Assembly (NCBI GenBank): GCA_025667525.1
Contig: CM046882.1
Coordinates: 499,190,292 to 499,254,291 of the forward strand
Direction of reading: 5' to 3'
Source: Glebionis coronaria
Taxonomy: Eukaryota > Streptophyta > Magnoliopsida > Asterales > Asteraceae
DNA: 64,000 nt
The first letter of the stretch is position 1; each line of letters starts with the position of its first letter. A program made the position numbers and the translations under genes. This document shows positions 1 to 10,402 of this stretch, in pieces. The notes under the pieces are model-generated. The model had not been told where the DNA came from, ran no database searches, and saw only the letters and a program-made list of their open reading frames with translations.

Positions 1-870
1 CTAACCCTGAAGATGTGGAGGGTAGGCCTGTTTTCAATAGGTATAAATCAGCTGCAGAGATGCATGTTGTTCCTCCACCTCTCACAGGGACATACATGCC
101 TACCTCAGACCACTCTGGCTTTGATAAATCGCAAATGACATATGGTACAAGGTCCACTGGCTCAATTGAAACTACTTCTGTGTTTAATGACTTTGTCTCT
201 TGTAACTTAGTGACAAGTCTTTAGAACCTAAGACTAGTGACCTTGACTCTTGTGAGTCCGACTATAGTATTAAAACACTTGAGTCTGTGCCTGAACCTGT
301 TATAACTGAACCCATGACTAGTAAATATGCCTCATGCACGTCTACCTTAAGTGCTAAATCACCTAAGTTCTACCCTCAATCTGTTTGGGCTAAGAATGAA
401 AAAAAAGGAAAGCAGATAACCCTAGGAAAAACAATAAGAGTCCTAGAGGTAATCAAAGAGGTTGGAATGGCATGATGACTCAGAAATTAGGTGATAACTT
501 TGAGTTCAAAAATAAGGCTTGTTATGTGTGTGGTAGTTTTGATCACGTGCACTATACTTGTAAACACAAAAGAAAGATTAATGATCAACAACAGGTTAAA
601 CCAGTGTAGAATAACTCAAGACAGGTGAATCACAAGAACTTTGGTAGATTTTCTCACCCCAATCCTAAAAATAACATAATTCCACAACCAAGATGTTTTA
701 ATATGTTAAGGGTACAAGGGTTGAGTCTGCGCGGTCAAAAACAAAGGTTAATATTGTTAAGGCCTTAGCTCGGTGGGTTTGGAAACCTAAACTAGATGGT
801 TTACAACATGTCCCCAAATCAAATAGTGCATCAAAACCTTAATAAGATATGACTATGTTGATGTTTTTGG
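1..870 (+). pseudogene. Copia (Sirevirus-like) gag remnant, 3' portion
   Basis: This is the C-terminal half of a Copia gag. The left edge of the window cuts it and several stop codons break it. Around 50-130 it reads as a proline-rich stretch followed by a SDHSGFD / TYG segment that I recognise from Asteraceae Copia gag proteins. A CCHC zinc knuckle is encoded at 520-561 (C-Y-V-C, then H four residues on, then C after four more), as expected for RNA binding by gag. At about 740-840 it ends in a WVWKPK segment typical of the gag/pol junction. Protease, integrase, RT and RNase H do not follow, so the element lost its pol region. Family assignment is from recognition; the knuckle is directly visible. 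Confidence 0.7.
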
Positions 871-1322
871 AAGATTCAAGTCTGTCTTAGCTTGTGACTT
901 CCATAAACACTAATCTTTGCTTGGTTTATGTTTATTTCAGCAAGTGTGATTGTCAATTGATATGTTTTGTATTTTGCTATATTTGTTTGAACTAACTTTT
1001 TGCAGGAAAAGAAAGTCTTAGAATGAAAAAAAAACAAAAAAAATATATTTGATGGTGGATACTTAGCTCTGTTTGAGGGGAGGTTTTTACCTAAGGGAAG
1101 GCTTGTTGTATATATGATTGTGTACATCTTTGTGTTTTTCGTCTAACCAATTATGCAGGATGACATTGCTGCTGGTGGATATGGTTCCTCCTAGTAGAAC
1201 CAACTTGCTCCTTGTTGACCATGGTTCCTCCTGGTTGCACTCATCCTCCTTCTAGTGAACCGTTGTTCTTCCTGGTGCATCCTACGTTCCTGTAGGTTGA
1301 CTCATAGTCTTTGCCTTGTTAG

Positions 1323-1480
<158 letters not shown>

Positions 1481-1538
1481 AAAGGTTAAAAAAGGGCTAT
1501 TGTGAGAAGTTTGGTTCTGGTTGAGAAAGGCTTAGGTG

Positions 1539-1905
1539 TTGGCTAACCACCATACAACAAATGGTCATCATTTCACCATGTCTAACACACATAAGAACTG
1601 GCTAGTCCAAGAGCAAACAGCTGCTTGGTAAAGACCATATCAAATCCGTTGATGGTTGCCAGGTTACCTAAAACTGGATGGTCATCACTCACATTGGTCC
1701 TAGCCACAGGCAAACGGTATGTGGTAAAGACTTTCTCAAATCCGTTGATAGCTGTAATAGTTTGCTAAAAACTATATGGCCTTCACTCACCATGTTATTG
1801 CAACAAAGAGTGGCTAGTCCAAGGAGGTACGACTCTTGGTAAAGACTTCATCAAATCCATTTATGGCTGGTAGTTTGCCAAAAACTATACATTTCTATGA
1901 TTCAC
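1539..1905 (+). repeat. degenerate tandem repeat, three units of ~125 bp
   Basis: Three successive units share, in order, TGGCTAGTCCAAG (or a variant), TGGTAAAGAC, TCAAATCCGTTGATGG and TAGTTTGCCAAAAACTAT. The units begin near 1540, 1680 and 1800. They lie in the spacer just upstream of the Copia 3' LTR, a position where Sirevirus-like elements often carry repeated non-coding sequence. Confidence 0.7.
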
Positions 1906-2175
1906 TTTAAAGTGACGAGGATAGTTTTGAACTTATTGAATTGATGATTGTTGGTACCACTTTTCTTGCCATGGTTCGTGAATTGGAGATTTATTGACTT
2001 TTCTACATATTAGTGCATCCAAATAGGAGAGGCTTGTTTCGAAAATTAAAGTGATGCTGCAAAACGAAACAACGTACTAAACAAAGCAGTGTTTGGATGC
2101 ATCCACCTGGTGATCAAGTAGCATAACAGTGGAAACTTGAACTCAACCAAGTTAAATTCAAGTTTCGGGGAGGAT

Positions 2176-2709
2176 TGTTAGGAATAATATATTTAGAAGT
2201 TACTCCTGGTGTTACAGTTACTACTGGAGTACTTCGTTCCTCCTGGTGTTACAGTTCCTACTGGTTATGAGATAAAGTTGATGGAAGATTGTAGAAGATA
2301 AAATCAAATATTTAGTCTTCTCAGTCTTATGGAAAGTATCAAGTATATTAACTATGATGAGGAGGTTACAAGTTTATTTAGGAAATGATTAAATAGTATT
2401 AATGTATAATACTTAGGCAAGTATTAATTATCTTGTAACCACCTAGGATCCCTTGCACTATAAAAGGAGGTCATAGGGTGTAGAGATGAACACACTTCTA
2501 CACACACATATTCTCTACAAATTTCTCTAATTATTTGTTGTAGCTTCAAGGTTGTAAACCCTATCACTATTTAGAGTGATCATATTAATATATTGAGGCT
2601 TGAACGTTTGGTTATTTCTATTGTTCTTCTTATATATAAAGATTGGTTTCGCACAGTCTTTGTATTGTGATCAAGGTTTCAAAGATCCTTCAATAAGCAA
2701 ACTCAACAC
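2176..2709 (+). repeat. Copia 3' LTR (element 1)
   Basis: The LTR starts TGTTAGGAATAATA directly after a polypurine tract. A core promoter TATAAAAGGAG lies at about 2459, followed by a leader with TTGTAAACCCTATCAC, laid out like the LTR of the intact Copia at 33,564. The right end is uncertain, between about 2690 and 2709, because no 5' partner or target-site duplication is visible. Motif variants CTCCTGG and GTTCCTCCTGG occur at 2202-2264. Confidence 0.6.
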
Positions 2710-2714
2710 CTTTT

Positions 2715-2970
2715 ATAATCTGGCCCAATTAAAACCAAAATTAAAATAGGCTTATATAAACCTTAGGCCCAATTTAAGCTGGCCCAAATAACCAACCTAA
2801 AAAAAGAAACCTCAACCCTTCGTGGTTTTTCTTTTTTTTTTCTTTTTTTTTTCATAGTTGACTTCTAGAAACAAAGCAACGTCTTCTTCTTCTTCTTCTC
2901 CCTGTGTCTTCTCCTTGACGACAGAAACAAGAAACAAAAGAAAAAAAAACCTTCCTTTAATGCCGATCGA
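2715..2970 (+). promoter_or_regulatory. promoter-like segment with GGCCCA motifs
   Basis: Three GGCCCA(A/T) motifs (about 2722, 2766 and 2781) resemble site II/TCP elements of plant housekeeping promoters. They flank a TATATAAACC box at about 2753. A pyrimidine-rich leader with a TCTTCTTCTTC run follows at about 2880-2925. The only ORF behind it is 25 codons (2961-3038). No gene body can be assigned, because a reverse-strand LTR follows at once. This is either an orphaned promoter or chance similarity. Confidence 0.35.
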
Positions 2971-3061
2971 TACCTGCTACTACCTTGACGATCTAACCAC
3001 GATCACCAAGAAACCCTCTTCGATCGATCCTAGATAACCAGTGAACCCTGCGAACCTGGGC

Positions 3062-3398
3062 TCTTGATACCACTTGTAGTATTATGACGGCTACAACCAG
3101 GATACTAGATGCGGAATACTCGATCGTGAAGACAAACCCACAAGCAGAATCGACAATAACGAAAACACAAGGTAATATCCCTAATCGACTACGATTAGTA
3201 TTATGAAAGAATGACGTGTTTGGTTTGTTCCCCCTTACCTCCTTTTATAGAGATGAGGGGGAACCGACTCATACAATGACCTACGGGTCGGGTTAGGCTT
3301 ACACATTGCCAACCGACCTTTATTCTTAGCTACGAATTAGGCAACTCGACTCTTGGCCCTTAGATACGAATTAGGCAAAATAAAGACTAATCATAACA
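3062..3398 (-). repeat. reverse-strand LTR with primer binding site
   Basis: On the minus strand an LTR of 324 bp (3398 down to 3075) starts TGTTATGATTAG and ends in TACTACA. A TATA box (TCTATAAAAGG, about 3240-3252) lies inside it. Immediately after its end, TGGTATCAAGAGCC at 3062-3074 matches the initiator-Met tRNA primer site used by Copia elements, with one extra base compared with the usual form. No target-site duplication flanks it and no second LTR is visible. It is therefore the 5' end of a truncated or very small (TRIM-like) element. Confidence 0.6.
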
Positions 3399-4217
3399 GT
3401 TCAAAAAACGAAAAAATTTCCTTAAAAAAATTATAATTTTTTTCTAGTGGTTTTATTTGAGTTTTCACTCGTTTAAGTAAAAAAGTAAAAAACTTATAAA
3501 ATTTATATAAAAATTGTTTATTTGGTTTTTAATTGTTAAAATAGAAAAAATAAATTTTATAGAAAAATATATAGTATATAGTTTAGATAAAATTATTTTA
3601 TGAAATTAATATGGAAAATGAATTTTTTTATTTTTACATATTAGAAATTTTATAAGAAAATATTTATTGAGTTTTACTCGTTTAAAATGAAAAATAATTT
3701 GATGTAAAAAATCATATGAATTTTTTATAATTATTTAAATTAACATAAAAAGTACAAAATTTAATTTTTACTTATTTAAATAGAAAATTTTATAAAAAAA
3801 TTATTTATTCGGTTTTTACTCGTTTAAAGAGGAAAAATAAAATTTAAATTAGATCTATATAAAATTTAGATAAAAGTGAAAAATTCGGTGTTTATTATTT
3901 TGATAAAAGATTTATAAAATTTATATAAAAAGTATTTGTACGTGTTAATTGGATCGAAAAAAATTTAAATTTTAAAATATTATGAATTTCTGTCAACCAA
4001 ACATATATACACATTTTAAAATTTGGAAGTTTTAAGTTGACGGAAAAAACTGGTTCGACACGTAACTTTTTAATTCTAAAAAATTTACATTTTCTTAAGC
4101 AAAAAATAAAAATAAATAATAAACATTGTGACGGTAATAAAACAACAAATAATAAAGAGGAATCATATACCTCCACCAAAAACCATCACATTCTCAAACC
4201 ATCATCTAGGGTTTATA
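3399..4217. other. AT-rich intergenic sequence, nothing recognised
   Basis: This is strongly AT-rich. Short, poorly conserved echoes of a phrase like TTTTTACTCGTTTAAA occur at about 3465, 3672 and 3816, suggesting an old degenerate repeat. No ORF here has a recognisable composition or domain. The last 80 bases may be the promoter and leader of the downstream gene. Confidence 0.5.
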
Positions 4218-4225
4218 CTATCTGC

Positions 4226-4914
4226 TAGGGGTGAGAAAAAAAACCGAAAAACCGAAATCGAACCGAAAAACCGAGAAAACCGAACCGAAAAAACCGACCG
4301 AATATAAAAATCGATGGTTCGGTTTCTACGTTTTCAAAAACCGAAAAGTTTCGGTTCGGTTTCGGTTTTCATCGAAAAACCGAACCGAACCGAACCATTT
4401 TATTATATAAAAAATATAAATATAATATAATATAAAAAATATAATATAATATAATATAAATAAATAAGTAATATATCAAAATTATAAATTAATATTCGTT
4501 TTTTAGGAAAATAGGAGTAATATATTTATTTCATTGTTTATACGCGTGTTTGATATATATTTGTGCTTAGTTGACAGTATATATTTGTGTTTATACGCAT
4601 GTTTATTTGCATGTGTGTTTATCTTAAAAATATGTGTGTAATTATAGATTAGAAATTTGAGATAAACATTATTAGGCTTAGATTGAAAAAAAAAAATTTA
4701 CACGCAAAACAAGTTTTTCTTAATCTAAATCGGACGTACCCAAATATAAACGGTTTTAAAACCGAAAAACCAAACCGAAACCGATTACAAACCGAAAAAA
4801 CCGAACCGCCCAAAACCGAACGGTTTCGGTTTTTGGTTTTTAAAAAACTGAATATATCGGTTCGGTTTCGGTTTTAGCCAAAAACCGACCCAAACCGAAC
4901 CGTGCACACCCCTA
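4226..4914. mobile_element. hAT-type MITE, 689 bp, 8-bp TSD
   Basis: The ends are inverted: it starts TAGGGGTGAG and ends in the complement of TAGTAGGGGTGTGCACG. The 8-bp direct repeat CTATCTGC flanks it exactly (4218-4225 and 4915-4922), which is diagnostic of hAT insertion. Both arms are built of short CCGAA / TTCGG repeats (roughly 4240-4400 and 4750-4905), so the element can fold into a long hairpin. The middle is an AT-rich stretch with no transposase. It interrupts what looks like the 5' UTR of the gene whose CDS starts at 7193. Confidence 0.9.
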
Positions 4915-5274
4915 CTATCTGCTGCTGCCTTCACTCACAGTCACAGGTACCTTAAATTCTTCCTATTCATTTTATATATATATTTCAAGTTCATTTATAT
5001 CATAAGTTAAAAGTTGCTAGTTTTTTTTTTTTTTTTTCTTAAACCAAGTTTTATAAGACAAAATTACCAAAAAAAAGCTACTATAATTTTTTCTTTTAAA
5101 AGTTTTTACATATTTTTTGGAACATAAACCTTTCAGGTTGACGGTCAACTTGTGTTAATTTCTTATTTAGTCCTTGTAGATTTCATATTTTCATTTTGGT
5201 CGATAGATCTGAAGATTTATAATATTAGCCTCTCAACTTTATCATTTTTCAATTTTTTCTATTAAATTATTAGG

Positions 5275-5480
5275 GGGTGTTTTGTTTTCGCTTATATGTG
5301 GCCTTTTGTATGAGCAGCTTATTTGATTTCGGCTTATGTTTTTCATAAGCTTCAATTTTCCGGCTTATTTTGCGACTTATGGGTTTATAAACTCATATAA
5401 GCCCATAAGTCCCAAAATAAGCCATAAAGTTTGGGCTTATGAAATATAAGCCGATATCATAGAAGCCGAAACAAACACCC
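5275..5480. mobile_element. MITE with GGGTGTTT termini, copy 1
   Basis: The ends are inverted: GGGTGTTTTGTTTTCGCTTA on the left and the complement of a GGGTGTTTGTTTCGGCTT-like end on the right. The interior is self-complementary and rich in CTTATAAGCC-type words (GGCTTAT ... ATAAGCC). It shares its interior and end sequence with the copy at 6130-6365. I cannot fix a target-site duplication, so the superfamily (hAT or PIF/Harbinger) is open. Confidence 0.7.
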
Positions 5481-6129
5481 GCATAGTTGGTTATGTTTAG
5501 CGACAACCTTTTTCGCGCATTTAGAAGCGTTTAAAATGACGATGAGGGTTTAATATTGTTTAACTGCTCTTATTTTGAATGCTAATAAAAGAAGCGGTTA
5601 GTGGTTAGGTTTACGCCGTTTTACATATACATCTTTGGTGCCAAAAGCTTTATGAAACAAACATAAGCAAGTTGTATGAGCTAGCAATACCTATTTGGTT
5701 TATAAAAGCGTTTGGTAATGCCGTGGTTGTAACTATAAAGTGTAAAATGTTGTAAAAACTAAGCACAATGCTAATCGCTCTTGTATTGGCGTTTTGAATA
5801 TGAGCGCCGGAATCTGAAACAAAAACCAAAAGTTAAATGGTTGTTGCCAAACCATCACTATATTCTAAACGCTCCAAAAACCTCATCGCCATTGTCAAAA
5901 ACTTTTCGTCATATATGTTTGATAATCTATTCTGTAATAACGTTTTGATCTCATTTTGTGAATATTATTATATCAGTGACATGTTAAAATTGTTAGTATC
6001 AATGCGTGCCAACTGATGTTTATGCTATTTGTTCAAACAAGTTGATGTTTATACTATGATAAGTTTATGAAATTGGGTTTTATTTTGTGTTTGTCAAAGG
6101 TTCAAGTGGTTTAGATTTTTATGGCATTA

Positions 6130-6365
6130 AATTGTTTGTTTCGGCTTATATGTGGGCTTACGAGCTTATTGATTTAGGCTTATATTTCATACGCTTCAAT
6201 TTTCCGGCTTATTGTGAGCCTTGTGGGATTATATAAGTTTATTGCGATAATAAACTTATATAAACCCATTAATCTTAAAACAAGCCAGAAAATTAGAGCT
6301 TATGAAATATAAGCCGAAATCAAATAAGCTCATATACCCATATATAAGCCGAAACAAACACCCCC
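6130..6365. mobile_element. MITE with GGGTGTTT termini, copy 2
   Basis: This is a second member of the same family, about 650 bp downstream in the same leader intron. The left end reads TTGTTTGTTTCGGCTTATAT and the right end is its complement extended by CACCCCC. The left terminal G run is missing, so this copy is slightly truncated or diverged. The arms can pair over most of their length. Confidence 0.7.
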
Positions 6366-7192
6366 TCAATATTGCGGGGAGCATTGTATATCTGGTACTT
6401 GTTCGATGAATGTATTGTAGTGTGGCGTTTAGTGATACAGGAAGGTTCTTAGGGCTAAGATTCCCACACGAGCTTGTGTCATTTTTTGCTTGCTTGACGA
6501 TTGATGTTTATGCTATGGTAAATAGTTATTTGAGTGGTTTAATATGAAAAGTTGAAAGTGTCGAGTTATTTGCTTGGTTGACGATTGATGTTGTCTATCT
6601 AGCTTCTTGCTAGCTTAATGATAATGTTGTTAAAAAACAGAGTCGTGCAGTAAGGGTAAGTCCAGTATGATCATAGGAATTGGATGATAGCTGCATCTTT
6701 TAAAAGAGGAGCGGTAAGAGCATTAAAGAGTTGTCATATTTTTGAATGGTTTGCATATTATATGTAATGGATTTTGTCATATTGCATGATAACATTAGAT
6801 TCTCAGGCCCCTTTATGTTCCTTGAAGCGATTATAGAATGCTTATATTGCATGATAACATTAGATCTCAAAATTTACAAATTTGTCTCTAAAAGTTACTA
6901 TATGACAATGTTATTATTAATGTAGTGCGTAGCTTATGATTTATAAGAATTTGTTTTCATACAGAAGTGATATTCTGTTTCTTTAAAGCTCTTACAGTTT
7001 ACGTTTTGATCCCAGTTGGTGGTACAAAATATTTCATGGCTGTTTAATGATTTACATGTGACTTTTGCTGGAGTGTTACTAGGCTTGCTTGACAATTGAT
7101 TATTATGCTAAGTAGTTATTTGAATGCTTTAAGCCTCTTACATGAAAATTCGAAAGTGTTAAATTGTTTGATTAATGTTAAATGTTACAGCT

Positions 7193-8827
7193 ATGTCTAA
7201 GAAGAGTCACAAGGTCAACTTAGAGGATGGAGTGAATCAATTGAACTTAACGGAAGAAAGTCCGGTTAAGAAAGTAGTGCACGATGAAACAATAGGCTTG
7301 TTTGTTGTCAATGAAGATCCAGAGCTGACCAAAGCCAGGGCTCGAGGGTGGTACTTGCTTGCTAGATGCACGGTGCATGTGTGTAACTCGAGGGATATGT
7401 TTGTTGACTACCAACCAGTAACTGGACATGAGGTGGTTCTGGAAGACAATAATCGTGTTGATGTGGTCGGGTTTGGAACAGTGAAACTTAAGTTGGATAC
7501 TGGGAAGGTTTTGACTCTTGAAAATGTTTTTCATATTCCCGAAATCACCAAGAGTCTCATATCTGTCGCTAAACTTTCTGACATGGATTTCAATGTGACT
7601 TTTCGCTGCCAGAAATGTGTCATTGATGATGGTCTCGAGGTCGTTGGAAAAGGGTACAGGGAGGATGAATTGTATCGTTTGAGCTTAATGGAAGAACGTC
7701 TAGCTGAGAAGTGTAATGTATGTGGGGAGACAGGACATTATGCTCGGGAATGCAAAGACAAGAATTCTGATACTGCGAAAGTGGTGCTTAAGGCAATAAT
7801 AGGCTTAGGGACTCAATCCAACCAGAAGGCCCGAGGCTGGTACTTGAATTGTGGCTCTTCAGAGCATGTTTGCTACTCTAGGGACATGTTTGTGGACTAC
7901 AACCCAATGAGAGATCATGAGGTTATTTTGGACAATGATGATCATGTTGATGTAGCTGGAATTGGTACAGTGGTGCTTCGATTCGACACAAACAAGGTTT
8001 TGACTCCCTCAAATGTTCTTCATATACCAAAAATCAGTAAATGCTATGTATCTGTCGCCAAACTTGATGATCTTGGATACATCGTGACTATAAGGGATGG
8101 GGTGGGTCTCATTACGAAGAGTGACGAGGTTATAGCTAAAGGGTATGATTTAGGGAATGCAGTGATGCGGTTGAGGTTAAAGGGAGATCCTTCTGTCAGG
8201 AGGATTGCCAATGAAAATTCAGGTGCTGACGATGGTGATAATGATTCGGGATTCATCATTACTTATGGGGGTGGGCAATATGTCATAAAGGAGGGTGACG
8301 TGACTATTCAAAAAGGGTACAAGGATGACGTGTTATATAAGATGGACTTTATGAAAGAACCACCGAATGTTGCCAAAGTAAAGATTCAATTAACGATAGG
8401 CTTGTTGAAGGGCGGCGAACACCCAGAGTTGACCAAAGCTAGGGCTCGAGGGTGGTACTTGCTTCCTAAGTGCACAATGCATGTTTGTAACTCGAGGGAC
8501 ATGTTTGTTGACTACCAACCGGTGACTGGTCATGAGGCGGTTCTGGAAGATGACGATAGTCGTGTTGCTGTGGTCGGGTATGGAACAGTGAACCTTCAGT
8601 TGACAACTGGGAAGGTTTTGACGCTTGAAAGAGTTTTTCATATGCCTGCAATCAGCAAGTGTTGCATATCCCTTTATTTGCTCATCAAGAAGGGATTTAG
8701 CCTGGACCATGATGATGAAGGATTCTATGTTAAGAGGGGTGATCAGATCTTGGGAGATGCGTTCATTGAAGATAAATTGCTTCGGCTCAGTGTCATTGAT
8801 GAACATTCAGGTGGAAATCAGGCGTGA
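7193..8827 (+). CDS. repeated inactive Copia-type retropepsin / zinc-knuckle protein
   Basis: This is an intact 544-aa ORF. I chose the ATG at 7193 because a strong splice acceptor precedes it by two bases; an in-frame ATG 18 bases upstream would lie in the intron. The protein consists of copies of a unit resembling the Copia retropepsin. Each unit starts GWYL, continues HVC-SRDMFVDY, G-GTV-L, KVLTL-NV-H-P and SVAKL, and ends GKGYREDELYRL. Units lie at about residues 52-168, 215-330 and 419-534, with an orphan second half at about 353-387. A linker ending in IGL precedes each full unit. One CCHC knuckle follows unit 1 (C174, C177, H182, C187). The catalytic Asp of the DSG(A/C)S motif is absent in every unit (LARC, NCGSS, LPKC), so proteolysis is unlikely; binding of nucleic acid or protein is more plausible. 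No RT or integrase adjoins it and there is no internal stop, which suggests domestication. Function unknown. Confidence 0.8.
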   Translation: MSKKSHKVNLEDGVNQLNLTEESPVKKVVHDETIGLFVVNEDPELTKARARGWYLLARCTVHVCNSRDMFVDYQPVTGHEVVLEDNNRVDVVGFGTVKLKLDTGKVLTLENVFHIPEITKSLISVAKLSDMDFNVTFRCQKCVIDDGLEVVGKGYREDELYRLSLMEERLAEKCNVCGETGHYARECKDKNSDTAKVVLKAIIGLGTQSNQKARGWYLNCGSSEHVCYSRDMFVDYNPMRDHEVILDNDDHVDVAGIGTVVLRFDTNKVLTPSNVLHIPKISKCYVSVAKLDDLGYIVTIRDGVGLITKSDEVIAKGYDLGNAVMRLRLKGDPSVRRIANENSGADDGDNDSGFIITYGGGQYVIKEGDVTIQKGYKDDVLYKMDFMKEPPNVAKVKIQLTIGLLKGGEHPELTKARARGWYLLPKCTMHVCNSRDMFVDYQPVTGHEAVLEDDDSRVAVVGYGTVNLQLTTGKVLTLERVFHMPAISKCCISLYLLIKKGFSLDHDDEGFYVKRGDQILGDAFIEDKLLRLSVIDEHSGGNQA

Positions 8828-9641
8828 GCGTGGTTGATTAGATTGTCACTTCAGCTAATGGTAATTTAGTCTTTGTCCACAAACTTTCTTAAAGGCATAC
8901 TTTTGACTAAATGTATGCCCATTGAATCTTAAGTTGTGGTTATGTCGTAATGTCTTACTTTAGTTGATACTTTTGCTGAAGAATTATGTACGTTCTATCT
9001 GCAATTGTGCTTGATAATCTATTAGCTTTTTTTTTCTTGCCATTATATATACCCCAATGTCATGGCGCTTATGTTACGCATATCAGTATATTATTATACT
9101 GTGTACAGGTTTGCTGAAAACTGGCTATAAAGATGTGTAATGCCTTGCAAGCTGAGGTGCAATTTAGAATATGGACTATGTAATAGATGAAGTGCAGTAT
9201 TATGATTCTAACTTGTTTGCGACAGAATATGATTCTAACAAGCTCTCTCGTTAGCCACCAGACCTTGATACTTGTATTTGGATGACAATGAATTGCTGTA
9301 ATATGGCTTCTTCCCGTTAGTAAAATCTAACTGCACTGTAGGTTTGTTTATAAATAACTTAAATACCATATGACGCGATTTATGGGATTATCATTGAACA
9401 ACGACTTCGTGCATTGCTTTCTAGATATGACGAGCGGTGCAGGAACCTCCAAGTCTTGCCCCTTAGCCATTCCCTGAATCCGTTTCACGATGAAACCTTA
9501 AAATAGGACGTGAGCGTCAACCTAATAGTCCCCACACACACACACCAGAAAAAAAACCCACATCTTCATCGTGTTTCCTCTGTTTTTCAAGACGTCGCAC
9601 CAAGCTTTACACAATCCGGTCTCTTTGCCTATGGTTGTTAT
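8828..9641. other. 3' flank and intergenic sequence
   Basis: The first few hundred bases are AT-rich and presumably include the 3' UTR of the upstream gene; I could not place its polyadenylation site. The rest (about 9390-9640) is of mixed composition with a short CA repeat near 9536. I recognise no ORF or repeat. Confidence 0.4.
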
Positions 9642-10402
9642 CAGTGGCGGACCCAGGACTATATCTAAGGTGGTTCCTATAAGATGATAAATCAACGAGT
9701 TAAAAAGTCAACGGTTCAACAGACCGGGTCAATTTAAAATTCAACCGATTAATGTGTCGGGTCATGTTATCTCTTATCAATTACTATGCAACACTCTAAT
9801 CAAACAAAAGAACTTCATAAAAGGTCGTGTTGGTTGTCCAACACAGACAAGGATGTCAGGACCATGTATGACCGGGTGAAAAAAAAATTTGAACCGTAAC
9901 TTATAAGAGTTAAGGTTCCTTTTTATTTATAAGTATACTAACTAAATAAAACTAAAAATACATTTTCGATAGACCGGGTGTATTTAACATGCATTTGAAA
10001 AAATTATGTTTTTTCGAAAATCAAATTACATCAAAAAAATTCATATGTGTCACGGACATTTACGAGACACCCTTTTGACCTTTTTTAACGTTTTAATATC
10101 CTACAACATGTACACGTTTTACTAACCTATCTTAAATAATTACTACTACTCTTTTAAAATATCCACATTAATTTTTTTTCATTCTTCGTCTTTAACCACT
10201 AACATTTTGACTTTGGTTGAAAGAAATGAGAACCGATGAATTGATGATATTTATTACAAGTATAGTACAGTCTAAAGTAGATGCTTTAGGCCCATAAATA
10301 TTTTTTTAAAATAAACTCATACTAGCATTACATTTTACTAATAAATATTCATTGTTATATACTTATATTCATGGAGTTGACCAAGACTAGACATTGCTTA
10401 TT

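Larger units (their letters stand above)
4915..7190 (+). other. 5'-UTR exon end and 2.2-kb leader intron (inferred)
   Basis: CACTCACAGTCACAG|GTACCT gives a good splice donor at 4946/4947. TTAAATGTTACAG|CT gives a good acceptor at 7190, two bases before the ATG at 7193. The intervening 2,244 bp is non-coding, T-rich and contains two MITE copies. A first exon at about 4150-4946, interrupted by the hAT MITE, plus this intron would give a spliced leader for the downstream gene. This is inferred from splice consensus only. Confidence 0.5.
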
